Assembly: GCA_027487555.1 (NCBI GenBank)
Contig: JAIYDI010000029.1
Span: 1 to 64,000 of the forward strand
Reading direction: 5' to 3'
Source of the DNA: Hyphomicrobiales bacterium
Lineage (GTDB): Bacteria; Pseudomonadota; Alphaproteobacteria; Rhizobiales; Devosiaceae
DNA: 64,000 nt
The notes under the pieces are model-generated. The model saw only the letters and a list, made by a program, of their open reading frames with translations. It was not told where the DNA came from and searched no databases. Shown one piece after another: positions 54,968-62,695 of the stretch (positions are counted from its first letter, which is position 1; every line of letters begins with the position of its first letter). The translations under genes and the position numbers were made by a program.

Positions 54968-56014
54968 TTAACTAGTCGGTACCGGCCGTCTGGCAATCCA
55001 ATCGCCAATCTTGGTCAAGTTTCCACCAAGCTTGGCATGGGCGAGGGGGCGAAACCGGTTGACCAGCGCGTTGATACGGCTGTCCGGCACGGCACGGAGG
55101 AAGGGCTCCACCCAGGCCAGCATGTAGGGTTCAAGATCCTGCTCGCCGGTCTGCAGGGTCTGTCGTTTGCCCGCAATGGCCTCGACGCGCTTCGGATCCT
55201 GCGCCGCGGCAAAGCTGAAATCGGCGATGCTACGGAGCTTGCCGTCGCAGGCGGCGTAGCCATCATAGCCCGTTGGTCTGAGCAATTCCGCCGTGACGAC
55301 CAATGGCGCGGTCGCGTGCAACTGGTAGCTGAGCGCTCGGGTGGCGCGGCCCATCTCGAGGGGCAAGCTGCCATCCGGGTTCGCCTGGCAGGTGACCAGT
55401 TCGAAGCTCCGCGTTGCCCAATCGAGCAACTGCCGGTTGTTGTCGAAGCGTCCGATCGCGGCCGAGGCGAGCCCGGCCCAGGCGCGGAGATTGTTGCGGG
55501 AGGCGTTCTTCGGAGCGGAGTTGTCGAAGAAATCCTGCATGGCAAGCGCCTGCGCCGTGAGCCATGCGACGATTCGCTGACGTTTGCCTGGATCGACGGG
55601 GGCGACCGTCTCCGCTTGCAGCAGGGCGATGGCCATACCAGCAAAGCGCGCCGGCATCGAGAGCTTCACGTTCATCGTATCTAGCGAGCTGAGGGCGCCG
55701 GCGTCGGCCCAACCGGCAAGCCACTGCGCAACGCACTCGGCCTTGGGTGGGCTCGGGTCGGTCATGGCGTCATTGGCCAAGCGGGAAAGACGCGAAATGA
55801 ACGCCTCGACGGGCTGGAGGGCGGCATTGACCTCGGCGTCAGAAACTTCGTCGAGGTCGGATCGGGTCTTGCTGTCGGCGGTGTAGCGGCTGCCATAGCT
55901 GAGGGTTGTGATCGGGGCCGGCGTTTCGGGGCAGACGAATCCGGCTTCGGCCCTTGCCGCGCCTGCTGACGACAGCAACGCCATTGCCCCGGCAAGAACC
56001 AGACGCTTCATCAT
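54968..56014 (-). CDS. algL: AlgL-type (PL5) alginate lyase with altered active site
   Basis: A 348-residue exported protein of polysaccharide lyase family 5: signal peptide 1-22, SYGSRYTADSKTRSD, NNLRAWAGLASAAIGRFDNN and PLEMGRATRALSYQ. AlgL cuts alginate in the periplasm to clear stray polymer. The PL5 active site normally has Asn-His next to each other, plus Arg and Tyr seven apart; here Arg223 and Tyr230 are kept, but the His position is Leu176 (codon at 55487-55489). It may be inactive or altered. It overlaps algK by one base (TGATG) and ends the operon. Confidence 0.88.
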   Translation of the reverse strand: MMKRLVLAGAMALLSSAGAARAEAGFVCPETPAPITTLSYGSRYTADSKTRSDLDEVSDAEVNAALQPVEAFISRLSRLANDAMTDPSPPKAECVAQWLAGWADAGALSSLDTMNVKLSMPARFAGMAIALLQAETVAPVDPGKRQRIVAWLTAQALAMQDFFDNSAPKNASRNNLRAWAGLASAAIGRFDNNRQLLDWATRSFELVTCQANPDGSLPLEMGRATRALSYQLHATAPLVVTAELLRPTGYDGYAACDGKLRSIADFSFAAAQDPKRVEAIAGKRQTLQTGEQDLEPYMLAWVEPFLRAVPDSRINALVNRFRPLAHAKLGGNLTKIGDWIARRPVPTS

Positions 56015-58761
56015 CAGTTCTCCAAAGTGCTGGTCATGCTGGCCAGCAGCTGCCTGGCTTCGGCATTGCCCTTGTCAGCGGCATCTTCGAGCCAGAGCCG
56101 GGCTTCCTTGCGGGAGGGTCGGATACCAAGACCCATGGCGTAGGATTTGGCGAGCTCGACCATTGCGGTCACGTCGCCGCCTTCCGCGGCGCGGCGGAAC
56201 CACTGGCTGGCATCGGCCGCGTCCTGTGCGGTCTGTCCGGTCTCGCGCAGGTAGAGCCCGAGCTCGCGCATGGCGACGGGGTCGTTGCTGGTTGCCGCAG
56301 CAGCATAGCGGGCGTGCCAGTCGATATCCTCGGCAAGGGCAGTGCGGATCACCGTTGGTGCTTTTTCGAGTTTCTCGCGGATGCTGGCGAGGCTTTCCAC
56401 CTTGGCGGTCTCGATCATGCGCTTGAACAAGGCGACGGCCTTGGTCGGCGCATAGTCCTGCCCGTCGGGATCGGCATAGATCTTGACGAGACGGCCGACG
56501 GCAGTGTCGTCGCCGAGTTCGACGCCATGCTCATAAAGGTTGATGGCAACCTTGGCCCGTTTCTCGCCTCCCATGGCCATGTAGCGGTCGGCGACGGCGA
56601 CGTACCGCCAGCCATCCTCCCCCGCCAATTGCAGGCTGACCTGCAGCCAATGCTCGGTCTCGGTGTCTTCCGATGTGGCGACAAAGGCGCCGGCAAGCTT
56701 AATGGTGTTCTCGAAGGTGCAGTCGACGACGCTTGCCGCGCGGTAGAGATAGTCGCGCCGCTTGTCGACATCGCGCGTGACATTGGCGGCAAAGACCAGA
56801 GCATCGGCATCGCCGCGCGCCTCGATGGCATTGGCGTAGCGGGCGAAGAGGTCCTGCGCACCGAGTCCGTTCTCCTCAAAGATCGGCAACAGCCGCAGGA
56901 TGGCGTCTCCATTGCCGCTCTCCGCCGCCTCTTCCAGATAGGCGATGGCTTCCATCCGGCGATCGGGGTCGTTCGGATAGTAGTTGAGCAGAACGTCGGC
57001 GAGGTCGACTGCTGCCCGCGGCAACCCGGCGACATTTGCCCTTTTGAGTGCGGCAAGGCTTCTTTCGGCCTCCTCGGGGTTTGGTCTTGCCGCGAGGGAG
57101 AAGCGGGCGACGGCGTCCACTGTCTCGGGCACCGCTGCGATACGCGACTTCCAGAAGGCGACCATTTCGGGCGATGCACCGTTCTTTTCTAGGAAATCGA
57201 GGTAGTAGGCGACCGAGTTCGGGCGGCCATAGAGGGCGTGTGTCTGGAGGCGTGCCAGTTCAAGCGGTGTCCGCTCGGGGCTCAGTGCAGTCACGTCATC
57301 AGGGGTCATGAACCGCGTTGCGTTTCCAGCGGCGCCTTCCTGGTTCTGCCAGAACCCGGCGAGGCGCAGGTCGACGCCCTCCGGCGCCCGGCAAAGATAC
57401 GCCTGGCTGAGCTGGGTCATCGCGTCGGCCTTGCCGCCATGCTCGACAGCGTAGTTGAGCAGTTCGGTGGCGCGTTCGAAGTTGCCCGGTTGCTTGCGAT
57501 GCCCGAGCAGCACCAAGGCGAGGTTCTGCGCCGCGTCGGCATCACCCATGGCAACGCCCTTTTCAAGCAACGCGGTCGCCTCTGCTTCGCCGCTCCAGCG
57601 GCCTTTCTCAGCAAATACCAGGTCCGCAAGGCGCGAATACGCCCAGCCCGGGGTATTGGGGAACCGCGTCATCTCTACGAGGGCTGACTTGAATGTGGCC
57701 TGGCCTTGTGGCGTGCTTACATCCCTCGAGAGGATATTGATAAGGCGGAACAGGCCGTTGCGGTTTCCTGTCTCGGCGGCGGCGCGGTAGAGCGCAAGCG
57801 CCCTCTCCTTGTCCTCGGAGACCAGCGCGCCGAATTCGTAGAGCTTGCCCAGTTCGACACGCGCCGAGGCAATGCCCGAATCCGCCGCCTGGTGCAGATA
57901 CTTGAGATAGGCGTTGTTGTCCTTGACGATATTCTCGCTCTCGAGGTGCAACTGCGCCACCTTCCACGCGGCGTTGCCGTCGCCGAGGTCCGCGGCGAGA
58001 CGCAGCCAGGTCTCGGCGATCTCGTAGTTCTGCCGGACAACCTCTCCCTTGGTGTATTCGCGGGCGATGCGGCCGATGCGATCACAGATTTCTGGGTCGA
58101 GCTTGCCGACGAGGGCGCCAAACGCCATCGTCGTCGCCAGCTTGGGGTCGAGCGCCCAGCCATCAATGCTCTGCCCGGCGACGTTCAGGGACGCGAGGCG
58201 GAGCAAGGCATCGGCATTGCCGCCAGTGGCCGCGCGCACGAGGTACCTGAGGCCCTTTTCCGGCTCTTTGGCGCCGAGCGTGCCATCGACATAGATGCCG
58301 CCGAGCAGGTTGAGCGCCTTGGGCGCGAGGGCCGCGTCGTTTGCCTCGAGCCTTTCTATGAGCTGGGCTTGCCTTAGCTGCGGGATCCGGCCGGCATTGA
58401 GATAAAGCGCGATGCGGTCAATCGTCGTATCGGGGACCTTGACGCCCTTCATGGCAGAGACCGCGTCGATGATCCTCATCACCAGGTCGAAATTCTTGCT
58501 GGCCCCGAGGTCGCGCAGGCGGCGGGCATCGCGCAGGATTTCATCGGGGTTGCCCTCGGTGAGTGGCGAACCATCCCAGTTCGACCAGCGCGCCACGACA
58601 TCGGCGTCGACCTTCCTGGGCAGGCATATCTGCTGCGCAGCGATATCGGGCGGCAGGAAGGTGATGTCGACCGGCGCTCCCGCTGCGGGCGCGACCAGGC
58701 AGGTGAAAAGGCCGAGCGCTGCGAGCAGGCTAGAGGTTCCGCGGGTGAGGAAAGTGGGCAT
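56014..58761 (-). CDS. algK: AlgK-like TPR/Sel1 periplasmic scaffold, double length
   Basis: A 915-residue exported protein made almost entirely of Sel1/TPR helical repeats, for example ALNLLGGIYVDGTLGAKEPEKG, ARVELGKLYEFGALVSEDK and the C-terminal GDVTAMVELAKSYAMGLGI. AlgK in Pseudomonas is about 475 residues and ties the alginate export complex together. Here it is twice as long and has a signal peptide (cleavage likely after AGA) without a convincing lipobox. ATG 58761 has AAGGAGG upstream. Position between algF and algL supports the call. Confidence 0.8.
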   Translation of the reverse strand: MPTFLTRGTSSLLAALGLFTCLVAPAAGAPVDITFLPPDIAAQQICLPRKVDADVVARWSNWDGSPLTEGNPDEILRDARRLRDLGASKNFDLVMRIIDAVSAMKGVKVPDTTIDRIALYLNAGRIPQLRQAQLIERLEANDAALAPKALNLLGGIYVDGTLGAKEPEKGLRYLVRAATGGNADALLRLASLNVAGQSIDGWALDPKLATTMAFGALVGKLDPEICDRIGRIAREYTKGEVVRQNYEIAETWLRLAADLGDGNAAWKVAQLHLESENIVKDNNAYLKYLHQAADSGIASARVELGKLYEFGALVSEDKERALALYRAAAETGNRNGLFRLINILSRDVSTPQGQATFKSALVEMTRFPNTPGWAYSRLADLVFAEKGRWSGEAEATALLEKGVAMGDADAAQNLALVLLGHRKQPGNFERATELLNYAVEHGGKADAMTQLSQAYLCRAPEGVDLRLAGFWQNQEGAAGNATRFMTPDDVTALSPERTPLELARLQTHALYGRPNSVAYYLDFLEKNGASPEMVAFWKSRIAAVPETVDAVARFSLAARPNPEEAERSLAALKRANVAGLPRAAVDLADVLLNYYPNDPDRRMEAIAYLEEAAESGNGDAILRLLPIFEENGLGAQDLFARYANAIEARGDADALVFAANVTRDVDKRRDYLYRAASVVDCTFENTIKLAGAFVATSEDTETEHWLQVSLQLAGEDGWRYVAVADRYMAMGGEKRAKVAINLYEHGVELGDDTAVGRLVKIYADPDGQDYAPTKAVALFKRMIETAKVESLASIREKLEKAPTVIRTALAEDIDWHARYAAAATSNDPVAMRELGLYLRETGQTAQDAADASQWFRRAAEGGDVTAMVELAKSYAMGLGIRPSRKEARLWLEDAADKGNAEARQLLASMTSTLEN

Positions 58762-58802
58762 CTCGGCCTCCTTGTGGTTTGCTTAGGTCAGCGAGACTTC
58801 GG

Positions 58803-59435
58803 TCACTGCGTGCGGAAGAAACCGTTCTCATAGGCGGTGGCGGTGTAGGTGCCGCCCGAGCCGGTGAGGACGATGGAGAAGCCGGAGCGGCGCTTCAGAT
58901 CGAGCGCGGCCACCTTGGCGACCGTGGCGCCATCGGCCTGTACTTCGAACTCGAGTGTGAGGGGCGCCTTGAGCGCCACAGACTTGGCGCCATCCTCGGC
59001 GACGTCTTCGAGGGCCTTTACCTTGGCCGAGGGGACGAAGAGATCGACACTCGGCTTGTCGGACAGATTGTAGAAATAGACCGTGGCCTTGGATGGGTCG
59101 CTGGCGGGCTGGTCGAGCAGTACGACCGGTACGCCGTCGGCTCCGATCGCGTAGGTGTAGTAGCCACCCGGCGTGGCGCTAACGTCGCCAGTCAGCTCGC
59201 CGGCGCTGACGGGGATATCGCCGGGCTGGACATTTACGTAGGGCGAGAGCCCATCCTTGAGGTCATTGACGGTGGTACCGGCGACGACGGCAACGCTGGC
59301 GCCCGGAGACAGGACGCGCACAAAGGCGGAGTTCGGGTCGACTGGGGCGTCATAGAGCCCATCGTCCTGAGCGAAAACCGGAGTCAGGACGAAGGCGAAG
59401 CCCAGGGCAAAGAGGCTGGTGCGGGTGTGCAGCAT
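58803..59435 (-). CDS. algF: Alginate O-acetyltransferase AlgF
   Basis: A 210-residue periplasmic protein needed for alginate O-acetylation. Signal peptide 1-22 is followed by GLYDAPVDPNSAFVRVLSPG, the AlgF hallmark, and two beta-rich domains with YFYNLSDKPSVDLFVP and LKRRSGFSIVLTG. It lies 15 bases after algX and belongs to the alginate operon. AlgF is thought to shuttle acetyl groups between AlgI/J and AlgX. Confidence 0.93.
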   Translation of the reverse strand: MLHTRTSLFALGFAFVLTPVFAQDDGLYDAPVDPNSAFVRVLSPGASVAVVAGTTVNDLKDGLSPYVNVQPGDIPVSAGELTGDVSATPGGYYTYAIGADGVPVVLLDQPASDPSKATVYFYNLSDKPSVDLFVPSAKVKALEDVAEDGAKSVALKAPLTLEFEVQADGATVAKVAALDLKRRSGFSIVLTGSGGTYTATAYENGFFRTQ

Positions 59436-59450
59436 TGGTGTCTCTTCTCG

Positions 59451-60773
59451 TCAGAGGTTGCAGAGCGAAGCGGACGCCGTCGTTTCCGACAGGCGATCGA
59501 ACTTGATGGACACGCTGGAGAGGTCGAGCGTGTCGAGCGACTCAAGGGGGATGAAGAAGCGGCCGGTGCCACGGAAGCGATCGCCGCGATGGATCTCGCG
59601 CCGGAACACGCGGCCATCCTTGGCTGAGAATTCGACAACAACGTCGCGGCTGCCATCATCGCCGGCATCGGCGAGGAGCACCTGCTGGTCACCAATGGTG
59701 GAGGTGGACAGATCCGCCTGCAGCACGCCCTTGTCGGCCATAACCTGCGTCTTGCCGATGACGGGCGCACAATCGTTCTTGGCGGCGGCGATCAACTCGA
59801 CCAACGGCCCGGTGCCGTACTGGGCCAGATTGTTGTAGATCGGGTTTTCCCAGACAAGGAATTTCGGCCGCGCCGCCTGGAACTCACGCGATGTGAGATA
59901 GGAGGTTATGGCTCCGAACTGGTTACCGCCGGTGATCGCCATGTTGGCGACCGGCAGGCTGGCATATTGGGCGAGGAAACCCGAGAAGTTCGGAACCTGC
60001 GCATCGGAAAAGCTGGTACCGACCAGCGCTACTTCATCGGCGGCCCCGGCATCGGCGCCGCCGGACGAACCGAAGATGTCGAGCGTGGCACCGGCACTGG
60101 CCACTTCCACCGTCTCGTAGGCATCGCTGATGACGGGCGGCAGGCTCTTGGCGCAGAAGGCCTGCAGAGTGCGCCGCATGCCCGACACAGCCAGTTCATT
60201 GCCGATCGGACGTGTCTCGTAAGTCACGGGCGTCACATCCGCATAGGCGGGCAGCGACTTGATCAGCCCGCCCACGGTTTCGGCTGCCTTGCGCGCGCCA
60301 GAGGAGGTCCAGTGGAAATCTGACCGGAAGAAGGGCGGATGCTCGCCGTCATCGGTTCGCAGCTGGCTCAGCAGATCGACGGCGATGATGCCCGAGTCGG
60401 ACAGCCGCTTGATCTGATCCTCATAGACCTTTGTTGCGACATCGATATCGAAGCCGAACATGGCGGCTTTGTCGGGCAGGAAGGCGGGCAGGGTGACGCT
60501 CTTGGTGGGGATGGGTGCATAGACAAGCGTCGTCCCCTTGTCCTTGAGGGTTGCGGAGAGCCTGCCCAACAGTGCCGTGACTTCGTCGGTCATGGGGTGC
60601 TGCATGCGCAGATCGGCGAAGACGCGGAAGAAGAAGCCGTCCTTGCCCTCGACCGAAGGCAGGGTGGGGTTCTCCTCGAGATGCTTGCAGCCAAAGGCCG
60701 AGGCGGCGAGGGCAGGCGCTGTCGTCGCAAGAAGCGCGAGCATGACGGTACCGGCGAGAATCCTGCGGGTCAT
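59451..60773 (-). CDS. algX: Alginate O-acetyltransferase AlgX
   Basis: A 440-residue periplasmic SGNH-type acetyltransferase with a C-terminal carbohydrate-binding module. Signal peptide 1-24; catalytic residues Asp152 and His154 (SDFHWT) and Ser254 (VGTSFSD); the C-terminal half (after about residue 345) is the alginate-binding beta domain ending in Cys. AlgX puts acetyl groups on mannuronate. It overlaps the Sel1 gene by ATGA. Confidence 0.93.
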   Translation of the reverse strand: MTRRILAGTVMLALLATTAPALAASAFGCKHLEENPTLPSVEGKDGFFFRVFADLRMQHPMTDEVTALLGRLSATLKDKGTTLVYAPIPTKSVTLPAFLPDKAAMFGFDIDVATKVYEDQIKRLSDSGIIAVDLLSQLRTDDGEHPPFFRSDFHWTSSGARKAAETVGGLIKSLPAYADVTPVTYETRPIGNELAVSGMRRTLQAFCAKSLPPVISDAYETVEVASAGATLDIFGSSGGADAGAADEVALVGTSFSDAQVPNFSGFLAQYASLPVANMAITGGNQFGAITSYLTSREFQAARPKFLVWENPIYNNLAQYGTGPLVELIAAAKNDCAPVIGKTQVMADKGVLQADLSTSTIGDQQVLLADAGDDGSRDVVVEFSAKDGRVFRREIHRGDRFRGTGRFFIPLESLDTLDLSSVSIKFDRLSETTASASLCNL

Positions 60774-61585
60774 TGCGCGGTCTCCGAAACAAGGGCGATG
60801 GACATGGGTGCGATGGAGCGAAGCAGGTTCTCCGCAAGCGTCCGAACGCTGAGCGTGTCGGATTGGGCGGCAATCTCAAGGTAATGCGATGCCCGCAAGC
60901 GATCCGCGTCGGTAGCGGGGCCCGAGAGCAAGGCGATTGCGAGGTCCAGCGCCGCCTGGTGGTCGCCAGCATCGGCGGCGGCGGTCTGCATGGCATCGGC
61001 GGCCTCCGGTTCGAGACCAAAGGGTATGCCTGAGCGATACATTCTGGTGAGGGCAGCGACCGCGACTTGGTCGCCCTTCTCCGCACGCTTCTTCAGCAAG
61101 GCCTCGGCGCGATCGAGCCGCTTTTCGTCATCGGCGAGTGCTTCGGCTTCGAGAAGCCGGATGAGAGGGCGCTGCGCGGCCATGCGGCCGCTGGCAAAGG
61201 CGGCCAGGTAGTATCGGGCCGCCTGGCTGGTGCTGTCCTGCGTCGCCGCGGCCTCGAGTTGCTTGGCGAGGACATAGGCCCCGAGGCTGTCGCCCGAGTC
61301 GGCCAGACGAACGAGTTGCTTGTCTGTGAGCGACTTGCCGGCGACGAGCCGGGCGCGCAGCGCCCGCATCGGATCGACCGGTTTCGCCGTCGCCACGGGC
61401 TTGGCCTTCTGCTTCAGCGGTTGGCCGAAAATGGTGTATTTCGGCAGCTGGATGAGCGGCATGGCGTGGTCCGAGTCCGAGACCAGGGATCGCTCCAGAC
61501 GGACCTGCTCGGCGGCTGCCGGGTATGTCGCAACGAGCACGAGGGCCAGTGCGGCGGCAGCGGAGACTATTGGTCGATGGGTCAT
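60770..61585 (-). CDS. Sel1/TPR exported protein within the alginate operon
   Basis: A 271-residue protein with a signal peptide (1-24, ending AAA) and Sel1-like repeats: LVRLADSGDSLGAYVLAKQLEA, AARYYLAAFASGRMAAQRP and RAEKGDQVAVAALTRMYRSG. It sits between algJ and algX and overlaps both by ATGA, so it is translated with them. Pseudomonas alg operons have no such extra gene. I infer a scaffold or adaptor for the acetylation complex; no catalytic motif is visible. ATG 61585 is used. Confidence 0.78.
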   Translation of the reverse strand: MTHRPIVSAAAALALVLVATYPAAAEQVRLERSLVSDSDHAMPLIQLPKYTIFGQPLKQKAKPVATAKPVDPMRALRARLVAGKSLTDKQLVRLADSGDSLGAYVLAKQLEAAATQDSTSQAARYYLAAFASGRMAAQRPLIRLLEAEALADDEKRLDRAEALLKKRAEKGDQVAVAALTRMYRSGIPFGLEPEAADAMQTAAADAGDHQAALDLAIALLSGPATDADRLRASHYLEIAAQSDTLSVRTLAENLLRSIAPMSIALVSETAQ

Positions 61586-62685
61586 GGCGACTTCACCTCC
61601 GCGCTCCAAAGCTTGGCGTCGCCCAGATAGCGGACGGGGAACTCCCAAAGCACCGTCTCGGGCGGGGAATCGCGCAGGGTGTCGCTTGCGAGGAAGGCCT
61701 GCATCGGCGCGACCGGGCCCCTGCCTTCTTCCGCGAGGTTGAGCACGTCGGCGCCGAGCGCGGATTTCAGGCTCTCGGCGAAGCTCCACAGTCCATTGGC
61801 GCTGTAGCTGGTGCCGACCAGGGCATAGGGGAACGAACCGGAGCCGAAGATGTCATTGTCCGGGACCGGGGAGGCAGCGGCCGCGACGTAGGGCACGACA
61901 GTCTCCGGCCCCAGACCGACAAGGGGAGCCAGCCCGCCGGTGACAATGAACTTCGATAGGTCGCCGTCGCGCAGCTGCGGAGCGTCGAGGGTGAGCGTGA
62001 AGGTCTGGGTGCCCTTGCCGAGGGCGGCACCTGTCGCCTCGGCAACCCGCGCGGCGCCTGATGGTGTCCAGTGGGTATCGGTGGTGAGGAAGAGCGGGGC
62101 CTCGTCCTTGCCGGTCACCAGCGCGGAACGGGCATCGATTGTGTCGATGCCAAGGCTTCTGGCGAGGCTGACGAAATCGGCATAGAGCTTTGCCAGATCG
62201 TCGGGGATCGCGCCGGATTCGTTGTGCTCGCGGTAGATGTCGACCTTGGCGGGTAGCGGAAGGAGCACGAGCTTGACGCCACTTTCGGCCAACGCGTCAC
62301 GCACGGAGAGCAGGCCTTCGCGAGCCTTCGCAAGGTTGGCCGGACCGGTGAGGGTCGCCTCGAACTCCTCGCGGGAGAAGAGCCAGCCATCCTTGCCGAC
62401 CAGCACACCCTTTCGTCCTTCCTTGAAGACGAGATAGCGGGCCGCGCCCATGAGATCGATGGAAGGCAGTCGGTGCGGCATGATCTTCTTGTAATAGGCG
62501 TCGATTTCGACCGCCGCCTCGCCGCTCAGATAGGCTGTGGCCGATTGTGGCATCTTCGCAAGGTCGCGGCCGAGGCCCGAGATGAACTCGTAGTTGGCGA
62601 CTACCGCGTAGCCCAGGAACAGGACGGGCAGGGCGAAGGCTGGCGCAAGGCTGGTCAGCGTCTTCGTCATGGTCTTTGCAGGCAT
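61582..62685 (-). CDS. algJ: Alginate O-acetyltransferase AlgJ
   Basis: A 367-residue SGNH-type acetyltransferase anchored by one N-terminal helix (about residues 13-31). Catalytic residues Asp203 and His205 (DTHWT) and Ser293 (VGTSYS); GKDGWLFSREEFEAT is an AlgJ hallmark. It receives acetyl from AlgI on the periplasmic side. ATG 62685 has AGGAGG upstream. It follows algI by 10 bases. Confidence 0.94.
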   Translation of the reverse strand: MPAKTMTKTLTSLAPAFALPVLFLGYAVVANYEFISGLGRDLAKMPQSATAYLSGEAAVEIDAYYKKIMPHRLPSIDLMGAARYLVFKEGRKGVLVGKDGWLFSREEFEATLTGPANLAKAREGLLSVRDALAESGVKLVLLPLPAKVDIYREHNESGAIPDDLAKLYADFVSLARSLGIDTIDARSALVTGKDEAPLFLTTDTHWTPSGAARVAEATGAALGKGTQTFTLTLDAPQLRDGDLSKFIVTGGLAPLVGLGPETVVPYVAAAASPVPDNDIFGSGSFPYALVGTSYSANGLWSFAESLKSALGADVLNLAEEGRGPVAPMQAFLASDTLRDSPPETVLWEFPVRYLGDAKLWSAEVKSP

Positions 62686-62695
62686 GTGGACCTCC

